NCBI GenBank assembly: GCA_911728455.2
Contig: OU452228.1
Location: forward strand, 20,099,689 to 20,163,688
Length of the DNA stretch: 64,000 nucleotides
Reading direction: 5' to 3'
DNA from: Marthasterias glacialis
Lineage: Eukaryota > Echinodermata > Asteroidea > Forcipulatida > Asteriidae
The position numbers were made by a program, and so were the translations under genes. The notes under the pieces are model-generated. The model saw nothing but the letters and a program-made list of their open reading frames with translations. It ran no database searches and was not told where the DNA came from. Shown piece after piece: positions 37,684-48,950 of the stretch. Each line of letters opens with the position of its first letter. Within the stretch, counting starts at the first letter, position 1.

Positions 37684-38811
37684 CAGAGAGGTTTGAATGA
37701 AAACTAGAGGACGGAAATTAATTTGCTCATCTTAACAATAACATGTACTGTCCCTTCATGTACTGTCCCTTCATGTGGAAAGATGGTCAAATTTGGCGAC
37801 AACGTGACTTCAAAATAATCCTACAATAGTCTTACGTATAGGCGTATCCGATTGCGCCCGGTACTTGATTTACACAAGAACATCCCGTCGTCATCCGAAG
37901 CGTTTTTGTTTTAATTGACTATACAGGTAGGTCACTTATAAGTAGGCTATAGGTCCGATTAGTGGCCGATTTGACCCTCAAAAAATATATTAAAATTGTA
38001 AATGGCTATTGTTATAGATTAGAGAAAGTTAATACAGCTTTCATTTTAGGTATTGCACGAAAACAAAATTCCGCCATTGATATTTGGTAGTTAATTAAAA
38101 ACTAAAAAAAAAAAAAATGAATCTCACGTTCATCAGCCATCGTTACAAACAATTTTGCATGTTTGTGCCTTGTCCATTAACATGGCAAAACTTGCTTGTG
38201 CGCTTTTCGTTTTGAAATTGTATCATCTGTCAAATATCGCTCAGGGAATAAATTCTTTGTAACAAATTATTTCGGAGAATCGGGCCAAGAAACTTCCAAA
38301 AAACGTACCAAGTATGAGCAACCATTTTATATATATGTTTTTAAATTCAAAGGGCATTTTTATCATGATGAATAGTTAGTTCGTGCGTCTTGAAAAAATT
38401 GAGATTGACATGGCTCTTCGTTGGAGTACGACCAACAGAAAAGTCAACTTAAAGTTAGTTCATTATACAGGTAGGCATATCAGATAAATCATCATGCAGT
38501 GCTTGAGTAACTTTAATTTTGCTTTATTTGATTAACACTTTTTATTGATAGATAACGTTTACTGCTTTGACAATATGGTATATTATTAAGAAACGTTCAC
38601 CGCGTTTAACCATGATCCGGTAAGGGCGATTCAAAGAAGGATCAGATCCCGCAAGGGCGTTCACATTATGGTAAAACATAGGATTGGTGAAGTTGATAGT
38701 GCAGTGTTCTTTCTTTGTGTGATTCAATATATACATGACACTAAACAAACCTTTGACAATCTGTCGTCTGCGTCAGAGAAAATGGTGAAAAACGGTGCAC
38801 ATTTTTCAGCA

Positions 38812-38970
38812 CTTTAACACATTGTCTTTAATTTCGACTGATACAATCGAAATTAAAATCGGGGTCTTCAAATTGTATTTTCTCGACTTTGACAGAATTT
38901 CAGACAGAAATATTTCTATGGAAGATTGGTACTGGTATAACTTCATAATCAGTAAGCTTTCAGACTGATA
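38812..38970 (+). repeat. Dispersed repeat shared with 48508-48691
   Basis: The blocks tttcgactgatacaatcgaa, cgactttgacagaatttcag, gaaatatttctatggaagat and aacttcataatcag match, in the same order, tttcgattgctgcaatcgaa, cgaccttgacagtatttcag, gaaatatttctcttgaggat and aacttcataatcag near 48.5 kb. There is no coding capacity. Confidence 0.65.
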
Positions 38971-40479
38971 CTATTAAACAAACACCTTTTGATGACTACC
39001 AATCCTGTGTATTTTACATTCAAGTTAATAAGACTATACTCTTTTCGAGAAACGAACAGATTGAAATCATCTAAATGAAATTCGTCAACATTCCATTTGG
39101 GTTCTACATCCCCCTTTTGGTTTCCATTCTCCTTTGATTTGTGTACTACTTCTAAAACATCTTAGACCAACACATTATTCAGGGTTTGTTGTTTTTGTCA
39201 CTATCGTAACCACAATATGCAATACCAGGCATGCCGATTCCAACCAAAAAAACCAGCTGCAACTCTCCCCGTGCCGTACGCTGACAGAATTACACCCTGA
39301 ACTTGTACCCATTTTGCCAAGGTCTCCGTAAACACCATAAACAAAAACAGCAAAAGAATTAAAAGAGGAACAGGTTCCTCTACCGTCACCTCTCGTCGAC
39401 CTCTTGTTTGTTATCCTCGGCAGGTAAGAGTCGGTCCAAAGACAATAGTGGTGTGAAAGACGGGAGAAGACAAAGTCCCCGTATAACGGTAGCTAAAGGT
39501 AGAGGGTCAACCTGTCATTTCGGTTGCACAGGCCGTGGAAATTTAAAGGCGACATGTGCTTCCGAGTGGCCCTGCAATAAATATTGCCGCGGACCGAGAA
39601 AAAAAGGGGGGAAAGAACACGTCGACCGTGTGTTTGGATACGGCCTCGTGGTTTTTCCAATACCCTGGAAGGTAAACTATAAACATGGACGGTGTGGCTT
39701 TTTACCGCCTGCTAATGCCATTCATCATCACATACAAGGCATCTATACGTGCAATTGTCTGCTATCAAGTTTTACTCACAATTGAGCTCAAACTTTACCT
39801 CTTTTATTCTTTCGTCATTCTGCACCCGGTAACTTATCAAGCCGGGTACTTGAACAATCTTGTAATAAGTCGGTAGCTTGGGTCTCTAGATTTATTTAGT
39901 CTTCTTGAATAATAGACGGACAAAAGACGTCGGACACAAAAAATGGAAACAACCAAGGTCGTCACGTCATCGGAACAAACGAAAGACTTCCTCTATCAAA
40001 TTTGAACAAAAAGTATACAAGATTCGGGTATTATATAACACCAGTGTACCATCTTGTTATGACAATTCGACTGAAACGGTTTTATAGTTCTAAGTATATT
40101 TATTGGATTGTGACGAAAACTCGTTTGATTATAGTGAGAGATATTTCCATTTCATGAGTCTCAAATCAAATGAAGATATGGCGGATTATAACAACGAAAT
40201 AGTGACTGGCCCATTGTGGAGTATATAGTCTTGTCATTATAGCGTGTTGCATGGCCGGGTAAACGGCAAATTAATATCTTTACTTGGGTTTTTGTTTTCC
40301 ATAAAAAAAAATGAGAAGTTTCGAAGGAAATGAAACTATCCGTTGATTTTTAATAATTACATAACTACAGCATAATGTTTACTATATGTGTTGATCTCTT
40401 ACTGAAAACTGAGGTATTATTATCATAGGCCTATGTAAGTGTTCGTGGCATCATTTCTTCTTAGTACAAAGTTGGCGGT

Positions 40480-40747
40480 TATTATTATATCTTTCTGGTA
40501 ATTAAACCGAGGGACCCTCAAAAGTGACTTGCACTGTGACCCGTAGGTCTGAAGATACCTGTGTAGAGAAGATGTTGAAGAAATATCCGTTTTAGATGTG
40601 GGAGGAAAACCCCAAATCGGGAAAACCCACGCAATCAGGTAGGGACTGAAAACCCAATCCACATGCGAGGCTCCGGTCTGGGATTCGAACCGGGATCCAC
40701 AGAGGTGAAAGGCAGGGAAAGAAACCACTGAGCCAACCTGAACGCCC
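40480..40747 (-). mobile_element. tRNA-derived SINE (type A), copy 1
   Basis: On the minus strand it begins gggcgttcaggttggctcag. It has box A tggctcagtgg and box B ggttcgaatcc, then a body with gcatgtggattgggttttca, ggggttttcctcccacatct, cttctctacacaggtatctt and gggtcacagtgcaagtcact, and ends in a short aat/ata tail. A second, opposite-strand copy is at 62436-62702 in the anoctamin gene. The pol III boxes are intact in sequence. Confidence 0.9.
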
Positions 40748-41669
40748 AGATAAATTTCCAGGTTGGGAAAATTGCAAATTTGTTCTGTGTCTGAAGTGTG
40801 TGAAGTCTAAATCTGATATTGTTCCTCTACAGTACACCAGATACTTACAGAGAGGAATACATAACCGTAAAAGCATAACATGTGTTGTGTTTTTCTCTCA
40901 ATGAAAAGATTATCTCTTCGCATCATTTAAATTTTCATATTTTAGTTTTAAGAGGACTTTAGAAATGCATTTACAGACAGTGAGCGATTCTATGAATGCT
41001 ATAACAGTGTCCCCTCCGTTAACATAATATCGTCAAAGTTTTGGATAACTGATTAAATTCGTTGTTGTCATTGTCTTAAATGCTTTTTTGTATCGAATTG
41101 GTTTTTGAATCAAGCTGATGGTTAATTGTCAATCAAGAGGAAGAGTTTTTACTAAGCATGTTCATAGTTATAAAAAAATTGCCAAAAAAGAAAGCGATTG
41201 AGAATATTCAGAAGTCTCATGTACTTCTGATTTTTTTTTTCAAGTTATATCAGTCGTGCTTCACCGTCTCTACGGGGCTTGAGCCTTGCCGGTCGGCACT
41301 AAGCCGACAAAATGCCGGCCCCCATTCTTCCATGTAAAGATTTTTGTTTATTCTTTAAGGATAAGTCAAAGTTTTGGATTCTTTGAAATGGCATTCAAAA
41401 GGTTGCCGTCTATTGAAATAGTTTCCTTCACTGGTATTATGTAACACCAATGACAAAATCAGTGAGATGACGCATCTATCCCAATTCCATGAAGACGTGT
41501 AATTGTGAAACAGATGTCGATGTCGACTTGACCACAGAGAATCTACCGACAATGGACCGTGATTTAAATCATGAAATTTTGAGGAGTTTCATTTAATACA
41601 ATGTCAAGAAATCGGGACTTTTTGTTTGAATAGCGAATGATTTGGGGATTGAATTTTCACATTAGTATA

Positions 41670-41996
41670 CGGCGGGTACAGGTGACGGGATAGTGTCACT
41701 GATGATACAAGCATAGAATTCGGCACACAGTCAGATTATGACATGAGAATGATATTTGGCAATAGGGCCATCGAAGATTTGTCTTTTGAAAGGAAAAGGT
41801 ATACATAACAACAAAACAATGGCAGCCATTTAGAAAATTTTATAAATTACTTGGTTATTCTACCTGCAAATCTGCGGTGGCCCTATAGCCAAAATATCTT
41901 TCTCATGACATACTCTGACTGTGTGCCAAATTTCAGGCTTGTATCATCAAAGGCACAATTTCCCCAAATATTTCCCTATCTTCCCCCACTACCATG
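41670..41996. repeat. MITE with agatatttggctat arms, copy 2
   Basis: Diverged sibling of 32070-32385: ggcacacagtcagattatga, gatatttggcaatagggcca and caatggcagccattt, then aatctgcggtggccctatag and atctttctcatgacatactc. The outer arms (gtgtcactgatgatacaagc versus gcttgtatcatcaaaggcac) also pair. It lies in the hand2 intron. Confidence 0.75.
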
Positions 41997-42228
41997 TAAA
42001 CATAGAATCGATTTTGTGGGGGAAAAAACCACTAGTATGGTTGTGGTAAAAACTTTTGATAACAGCATTCTCGCATTCAAATGATGGCATGAAAACTTAG
42101 TTGAATGTACGTTTTACAATAAATAACAAGCAAATATGTCTTGTAGCCCATACTATGACCAAAAAGTGCCATTTAAGAAAAATTTACTTTACTTTAGAGA
42201 CTTGGAAAATGTCATTACAAAATTAGGA

Positions 42229-42314
42229 CCAACAATGTAACTTCACAAAGATCGTGAACAGAACGTCATTGCCAACAATGTAACTTCACAAAGATCGTGA
42301 ACAGAACGTCATTG
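42229..42314 (+). repeat. Exact 43-bp tandem duplication
   Basis: Two adjacent 43-bp copies, 42229-42271 and 42272-42314, beginning ccaacaatgtaacttcacaa and ending gaacgtcattg. I see no differences between them, so the duplication is recent or an assembly artefact. Confidence 0.85.
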
Positions 42315-43235
42315 TCATCAATCCCGGCTACTTTTAATTGATTGATTTAGAGACATGATGGATATAAAACTATAACATTATCAATCAGTTAATTAAGTTA
42401 GTATTTAATTACAGGTTTAACATTCATATATGTGCGCTACCAAAACTAGTTGACGAGTTTCTCAACGGACAAAGTGTAATTTCATTCGTTTATGCGTGAC
42501 CAAAATTGACAATTTGTTGTTTATCTATGATTTGTATATGAAAACAGATTTATCTGAATTCAATTTATTAATATATCAGTTCTGTTTATTAATTTGAATA
42601 TTTGTATTTCATTTTGTAATAGCTTTATGAAGTGGAACCCATGTTGTTTGGTATTAATCTAGGGTGAAGGACGAGGCACTCGGCGTCACAATGTTCGTAA
42701 GGGAGAAGAAATTACGCAGTCGAACCATGACATCTGGCTTGACTTCAAAATAGAAAACTCAAATTTCTTACGACGTCTCATTTTCCTTCTTATCTGTTCA
42801 ACGTCAAACTGGGGATTTCTCTAGCACTAACTTGAACTCTGACTAGTCCTACTATGACTTCTTCAGTCTAGTTAGTTTGTAAATTTATATATGCACAGGC
42901 TATTGCCATGGATTTTTTTTACGCAAATGTAGAATTAGAAAAAGATGTTCCTTTATCGATCTACGGCTATCTTAGTAGTAATTAGCGGGCTTGGCAACGT
43001 ACCTCGTGGGTCACTGTCTCGCCCAAGCACGGGCATGATCTACCCATCGCAATGATGAAAGCACGGTCATGACTTCGTCATACACCGCATCAACTCGTAT
43101 GGTTTTAAGTAGCTCTGACAGTTAGTTATTTCGTTCTAATTTGTTCAATCAGCTTCGTGCACACTCAAGTCACTTGTGGGTGTCTGTCGAGTACAACATC
43201 TTTATCTGATTCTGCACATCTTTAACAAACTTATC

Positions 43236-44111
43236 ACGAAAGTATTGCTCATAAGGAATCAGAAAAACACCCATCATCTTGGTCATAAAGAATTAAAAAA
43301 AAACCATCGTCTTTCTCATAAATGAATCAGAAAACACAATGTCTTGCTCATAAAGTATTAGAAAAACACCCATCGTCTTGGTCATAAGGAATCAGAAAAA
43401 CACCAATCGTCTTGTTCATAAGTAAGGAATCAGAAAAACACCCATCGTCTTGCGCATAAGGAATCGTAAATACACCCATCGTCTTGGTCATAAAGTATCA
43501 AAAAAACACCCATCGTCTTGTTCATAACGAATCATAAATACACCCGTCGTCTTGTTCATAAGTAAGGAATCAGAAAAACACCCATCGTCTTGGTCATAAA
43601 GTATCAGAAAAACACCCATCGTCTTGTTCATATAACGAATCATAAATACACCCATCGTCTTGGTCACAAGGAATCAGAAAAAATCACCCATCGTCTCGGT
43701 CACGAAGTATCAGAAAAACACCCATCGTCTTGGTCATAAGGAATCAGAAAAACACCCATCGTCTTGTTCATAACGAATCATAAAAACACCCATCGTCTTG
43801 TTCATAACAATTATAAATACACCCATCGTCTTGGTCATAAAGTATCAGAAAAACACCCATCGTCTTGTTCATAAGTAAGGAATCAGGAAAACACCCATCG
43901 TCTTGGTCACAAGGAATCAGAAAAAACACCCATCGTCTTGCTCATAAGGAATCATAAATACACCCATCGTCTTGGTCACAAGGAATCAGAAAAAACACCC
44001 ATCGTCTTGTTCATGAAGTATCAGAAAAACACCCATCGTCTTGGTCATAAGGAATCAGAAAAACACCCATCGTCTTGGTCATAAGTAAGGAATCAGAAAA
44101 ACACACTGTCT
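43236..44111 (+). repeat. 34-bp minisatellite, about 25 units
   Basis: The unit reads about aatcagaaaaacacccatcg + tcttggtcataagg. I count 25 occurrences of the catcgtctt core. Unit ends vary between ggtcataagg, gttcataacg and cataaagt, and some units are lengthened by 4-5 bp (cataagtaagg). Variant units alternate in runs, hinting at higher-order copying. The array is inside the hand2 intron, 745 bp from exon 1. Confidence 0.9.
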
Positions 44112-44855
44112 TGATCGGCTTACATATTATTATTCATACATTCAAATGATTTAATCCTTAAGATATTTTTCGTTTTCTTTGAACAGATTCCTTTCAAACA
44201 AGGCAACCGGCGCACTTCAAGAAAATAAGTAAGGGATAGAGAATGATCTTGAAACCATCTCCGAGATAACATTTCAAAAACAAATTTCTGAAAGTAAACT
44301 TATGGATAAAAGAGCTGTCGCTCACGACGTTAACATTTGGGGGATTTTAATAATTTTTTTGTGTAAACTTTATTTTATATTACACATCTTCTATTTATTT
44401 TCTTTACTGGTGTTAGTTGGTCGAAGCTCCTGTTTTAGTTATGATCACATGTGGGACAAAATGAAGAATTCAGCCGCCACTTTTCTTGACTTTTCGACCT
44501 CCATCATTAAACCAAAAACAAACTGTTGTCTTGCTCAGATCTGACAAGACCTGCGTCACTATTTAATATTATTGGTTGAGAGTTGGCCATTGAGGGTTTT
44601 ACTCTCTTGCTCACCTGGTTTGCACAAGCAGGTTAGTGCAACACTCGATCTTGTTTACTTTTGTAAGTTTGACGATTTTTTACAGAGAGCACTAAGTCTT
44701 TTCATGCCACTCGTTGCTCGGGCACAGGCCCATCAAATAATTTGTTTTTAAAATAATACTAATAACGCCAGCATCTTCATCCATCTGTAACGTCTAGTTA
44801 GAAAGTGAAGTGCAATACAAAGCATAAAAGTTGGAAACACGGATCGAATTCTTAC

Positions 44856-45476
44856 CGTATCTCTGTCAGCTTTCTTCCTTCTTTCGCGGTCCTCCATCTT
44901 CATAAGTTCTGCCTTGAAGTTGGCCGCGTCCACCGGCCCAATACCGTCGTCTTTGGCAAGGACCTCGGATAAGTAAGCAATGTAACTTGTGGCTAGTCTC
45001 AGAGTTTTGATCTTGGACAGTTTAGTGTCTGCCGGCACATTTGGTATACATTCTCGTAAATCAGAAAAGGCCGAATTTATGCTTAGCGTCCGCCGTCGTT
45101 CCTTACGGTTGCTGTTCGTGGCGCACCGTCGCTTCCCGAAGCGTCTTGGGCCGGGCATGCCCGGGGGCGTGCTGCGCTCGTCGCATGAGTTCCCGGGAGC
45201 GGACTGGCAGTCCAGGTTAGGGCTGTTGCAATTACCGGTGATCTGTTCTTGGCACGTGTGGGAGCAGGGCGAGTAAGACTGGACAGGGCTACCGTACTCG
45301 TGAGGCATTTCACCGGTAGCTGCCACGGCAGGGCTGAGGAGGAGTCCGTGGAAGTAGCCCTGGTCGTTCTCCGGGATGGAGGGACACCTACCGTGTCCGT
45401 TGTGACGATACATGTGCTCGTCTTGAGACCGTTGTAAGCTCACCGGCACTGGTGGGAATTCACTCAGTATACTCAT
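44856..45476 (-). CDS. hand2 exon 1, Twist-family bHLH transcription factor
   Basis: Encodes residues 1-207 of a Hand protein, a nuclear bHLH regulator that dimerises with E-proteins, binds E-boxes and directs heart, limb/mesoderm and neural-crest-type programmes in vertebrates (family knowledge). The bHLH spans about residues 116-173: basic region with NRKERRRT, helix 1 [10 protein letters not shown], loop [10 protein letters not shown], helix 2 [18 protein letters not shown]. The helix-1 Thr130 and Ser132 correspond to the phospho-regulated pair known in HAND1/2. An N-terminal GYFHG motif (about 40-44) also matches HAND2. I start at 45476 (MSILSEFP, aligning with the HAND2 MS..FP start) rather than the in-frame ATG at 45506, which would add ten unconserved residues. 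The exon ends ACG, followed by gtaaga (phase 0), and continues at 34233. Confidence 0.95.
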
Positions 45477-45513
45477 TGTTACGAGTTGCTTCCAAACCGC
45501 AGTCAACTTCTTG

Positions 45514-45521
45514 CTTTTATA
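45514..45521 (-). promoter_or_regulatory. Candidate TATA box of hand2
   Basis: tataaaag reads on the minus strand 45-38 nt upstream of the chosen start codon. A start site about 30 nt downstream (near 45490) would leave only about 15 nt of 5' UTR and would exclude the ATG at 45506, supporting the shorter start. The site may be fortuitous if transcription begins further upstream. Confidence 0.4.
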
Positions 45522-47706
45522 CCAAAACGCGGGTCACCTTTTAAAAGGACTAAGTCTTCCTTCTGACTTTCCTCAGAAATATACTTTGAGAACAGTGTGA
45601 AATTAATACCGGCGTGGGGCACTCACGGATCAAAGTCACTCTTCAACTCACCTAGACGAAATCTGATACGCGTATAATACCGGCGCAATCGTTGCGTCCA
45701 ATTAAGCAAACTGGTCGGCAAGTCTGCAATCTGCGGAAGGGGTCAAACAGCTTGTCTGTCTTGATTTGTGTGCTGTTATGTGCAACGATAACAAAAACAA
45801 AGCCCTTGTCCCGTATAGAAATATGAAGAGCTGAACAGGAGAGAGATGAAAAATCACACACAAAAAGCCCGCAGTGCTGCAGTGTGTTAGCCAATTTTCA
45901 AGGCATCCATGTGCGGCGGTGGCACCAGAGGCTTTGACCACTTCGTTGAAGTGTATCAAGCTAAATTAAGTCCTCTCTACGGATGTCACTTTGGGTTGGA
46001 CACCGTTTAACGGTGTTGGTAATTCCAGGTTGATAATCTCGGTAATCAGCTCTGGTCATGTGACTTCGCTCACCTGTGATGATGATGTCGAGAGCCCCAT
46101 TTGGTATTTAACCCCTCCCCTAAGATCGGTGACGGGCTGCACCGCCCCAGGGAACCAGCTCGTCAGCATTCGTCTATGATCCGTGCCGAGTCATAACAGC
46201 CTGTGGTGTACCACCTCACTACTCATCTACTGCTAGTGTCACGTCTCCCCATTACAGACCCTGTTACGCTACGTTATGCACCCTTGCACAGGCCTCTGTA
46301 CACCCAAGTGTTACAAATTCACGCACCCGATGAGACGCATGCAAAAACAATTGCGAGTCCGCTACGCTGGTGTTCTGCGATCTCGTTTCGTGGCCTATAA
46401 CCCGCGGTGAACCACGGACCCTGGGCTTCAATGTGGATATGGTAGTCGCTTTCAAAAGTTGTTGGAAATTGTTCATATGTGCAAATAAAGAGTAGAAAAG
46501 AAAGTACCCGACCAAATATCACCATATTTTGATCTTGTTTCGACGGTAAAAAATGTCATTTAAAAAAAATATTATGACCATCTATGGCCTCTTTTTTTCG
46601 CGCTTCTTGGAAAATGAAAGAGTTTGGCGAGATTGTGTTTCTGGGCTAGATGTGCACCATTGTCTGCAATTGAAAGACTTTACTTTGAAATTTGTCAATT
46701 ACATGTTCTTGCACCTGTAAATAATAATATCAATGGTCCCCTTTGTTATTCTGCCTGCATGTAGCAGTAGCCGGTGTGAATTTATAATAATATTCACTTT
46801 TCAATGCTACAGAGTGTGTATGAGAACGAGAATGACCCTCAATGCACGAAGAGGGCAAGTTCCTGGGAACGATCGTTTCCATACACGGATTCCATACCGA
46901 GGCTACTGTATTCACACGTTTCCTCGAAATTCGAAATATTTGCTTCGCTGTATGAACCCTCTATTGCCTGTCCCCTCTTTTAGTTACTTTGCATCACACG
47001 TCCCTTTAGTCACTGAACGTTCCAAGGCATCTACAGTCCACTTTGACTAAAAAGAAAAAAACCTGCGTTTTAAAAACTGACGATATCTTCTTCCATGTTT
47101 TGGGGGTCATTTGGGGGGATCCGTGGACCAGTTTGATCGCCTCTTATATAGGGTTCGTGATTGATATGTGCAAAGATTTGTGCAAGCCATTCAGATCCGG
47201 TGTATGATAATGGGTGTGATCGGTAGAGCCATAGAGAATGGACCACATACGCTACGAGGCACCCGTTCGCAATGATCCAACCATGGAGGGCTGCATACCA
47301 AGTGTTTCAGGCAAGAAAACCGCGAGCTGGCGACAGACAACAATTACGCTGTGTCCCCACGGAGCAATTACCGCATCATCGCTTGTCTTTAAGACTGTCT
47401 TGTTTAGATAAATGAAAGGTGTAGAGACAGAGAAAGTGAAGAAGTTGGCGATGGGAAAAGGAAGGGGGGGTCCGGACCATAGACAAAGACGGTAGACTGA
47501 CGGACATTGAACCGTTAATCTCTTGCCTCTAAAGTCTGAAGAGCTTTACGGTGTGTGGTACCGTAGTCGTCGTTGCCAGGTTCCCGATCGTACATCGATG
47601 TTTTTTCATTATTCAAAACAGTTCCTGACTATTTCCCTCCTGGCCTCGGGTTCATTACAGTACTTTAATGAAAACAGGATCAAAAAATGTTAATTTGAAC
47701 AGTACT
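45522..47706. other. hand2 upstream region, no further gene
   Basis: This is the 5' flank of hand2. Open frames on both strands are short and carry no recognisable domain. I see no repeat family seen elsewhere in the window, which makes this one of the cleaner stretches and a natural place for hand2 promoter/enhancer DNA. No specific site beyond the TATA-like box can be supported. Confidence 0.5.
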
Positions 47707-47890
47707 GGGCCAATGTCGTAAAGCTTGTAAGCACGACAACTTGCTAAGCACAAAAAACTTGCTTAGCAGAAACAGGTTACCAGCCAAGGTTTGCATTATT
47801 GTTATTACTGGTGTCCCGTTTATTTTTTAGTTAGCAAAGACATTTGCTCAGCAGTATTTTCTGTTTATACAGCTTCCTGACACTGGGCCC
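47707..47890 (+). repeat. 'gctaag' dispersed element, copy 2
   Basis: The termini are gggccaatgtcgtaaagctt and agcttcctgacactgggcc, loosely inverted. Internal blocks are gcttagcagaaacaggttac + cagcc and tttagttagcaaagacattt. It is closely similar in order to 48166-48356. Confidence 0.75.
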
Positions 47891-47909
47891 TGAACAGGGC
47901 TCAATAAAA

Positions 47910-48170
47910 AGACCGATCCATTGAGCGCCCCCTAAACTTATTGACCAATCACAGCATTGGCTAAATCACCACTGTACACGTGGGCAACACAATGTGCATT
48001 TATTCAATGCCACACTGCACGACATGGACGCGCGCGCTATAAGTACGCGCACACATGTTTACATTTTTCAATAGGATTTTATCGTGTCGGACTTTTGTCG
48101 GACTTTCGGTGGCGTACCCAAGGCTGTGATTGGTCAACACGTATGGGGGCGGGGCTTGATGGATCGGTCT
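47910..48170. repeat. TIR element between two 'gctaag' copies
   Basis: The termini agaccgatcca (47910-47920) and tggatcggtct (48160-48170) are exact inverted repeats. A second inverted pair is tgaccaatcacagc (47942) and gctgtgattggtca (48124). The interior holds a gcgcgcgctataagtacgcgc-type hairpin. It lies directly between two same-orientation 'gctaag' elements, giving a composite structure. Confidence 0.7.
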
Positions 48171-48356
48171 ATTTTGTAAAGCCTGTAAGCACAGAAACTT
48201 GCTAAGCACAGAAAAATCTGGCTTAGCAGACACAGGTTACCAGCCAACATTCCATTATATTACACTGCTGCAACTGGTGCCCCACTCATTTTTTGCTTAG
48301 CAAAGAAATTTGCCAAGCAGTATTATCTGCTGAACAGCTTTATGAAATTGGCCCCT
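48166..48356 (+). repeat. 'gctaag' dispersed element, copy 3
   Basis: Starts near attttgtaaagcctgtaagc, contains gcttagcagacacaggttac + cagcc and ttgcttagcaaagaaatttg, and ends acagctttatgaaattggcc. It has the same orientation and block order as copy 2. Confidence 0.75.
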
Positions 48357-48507
48357 GGCTGCATGATCATGGAAATCTTGGCAGAAAAAAAATGTTGGTT
48401 TTTGGAAAAAATAACTTAAATCCAATCCTCTAGTTATTGAACAAAGGAATGTAATTTTCACCAAACTTGGTGGTTCCGTTTTAGTGAAACCAACGGACAA
48501 TAAGTTT

Positions 48508-48691
48508 ATATTTTGTCGGTCATTTTGAGCACACGTTCACATCGGGGTTTATTTCGATTGCTGCAATCGAAACAAGCAACAGTAATTTGCGACAGGTTCT
48601 TTCGAAATGACTTTTCCTCGACCTTGACAGTATTTCAGATGGAAATATTTCTCTTGAGGATTGGCACTGGTGTGAACTTCATAATCAGTGA
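48508..48691 (+). repeat. Dispersed repeat shared with 38812-38970
   Basis: Carries the same blocks as the copy in the hand2 intron: tttcgattgctgcaatcgaa, ctcgaccttgacagtatttc, gaaatatttctcttgaggat and gtgaacttcataatcag. It is directly followed by the 92-bp tandem duplication. Confidence 0.65.
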
Positions 48692-48875
48692 ATAACCAAT
48701 CCTGTACTTTTAGTCTGTAAGTTGTTGTTTGGATGCCTGACTCTTTCTCAGTGGCTTTCAAAGGGATTTTTATGTTACACTTGATAACCAATCCTGCACT
48801 TTTAGTCTGTAAGTTGTTGTTTGGATGCCTGACTCTTTCTCAGTGGCTTTCAAAGGGATTTTTATGTTACACTTG
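48692..48875 (+). repeat. 92-bp tandem duplication
   Basis: Two adjacent 92-bp copies (48692-48783, 48784-48875) from ataaccaatcctg to ttatgttacacttg. I see a single difference (tgtactttt versus tgcactttt). A recent duplication is likely. Confidence 0.9.
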
Positions 48876-48950
48876 CTTCAATCAAACAGACCAAAATCGG
48901 CAATAATTATTCAACCGCTCATTTAACCGCTGATATCCACCATGAGATCT

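Larger units (their letters stand above)
34234..44855 (-). other. hand2 intron 1 (10.6 kb)
   Basis: Bounded on the minus strand by a gtaaga donor at 44855 and the ttcttgcag acceptor ending at 34234. It contains the repeats listed separately: 'gctaag' copy, dispersed repeat, TACACTC element, 32-bp TIR element, SINE, MITE, 43-bp duplication and 34-bp minisatellite. I recognise no other gene inside it. Open frames at 35927 (113 codons) and 39408 (125 codons, TTG-started) have no known motif. The repeat-poor stretches 38971-40479 and 42315-43235 are where cis-regulatory DNA would most easily survive, but nothing there can be proven by eye. Confidence 0.8.

Noticed and set aside
39408..39785. 125-codon plus-strand frame with several cysteines
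   Set aside because: Starts at TTG rather than ATG, lies within the hand2 intron, and the cysteine spacing fits no family I know.
43236..44111. Regular 34-bp repeats considered as a CRISPR array
   Set aside because: Units are adjacent variants of one sequence with no unique spacers, in a eukaryotic intron with no cas genes.
45477..45506. Upstream in-frame ATG as the hand2 start
   Set aside because: It adds ten residues without similarity to Hand proteins and lies only 8 nt downstream of a TATA-like box, ahead of the expected start site.
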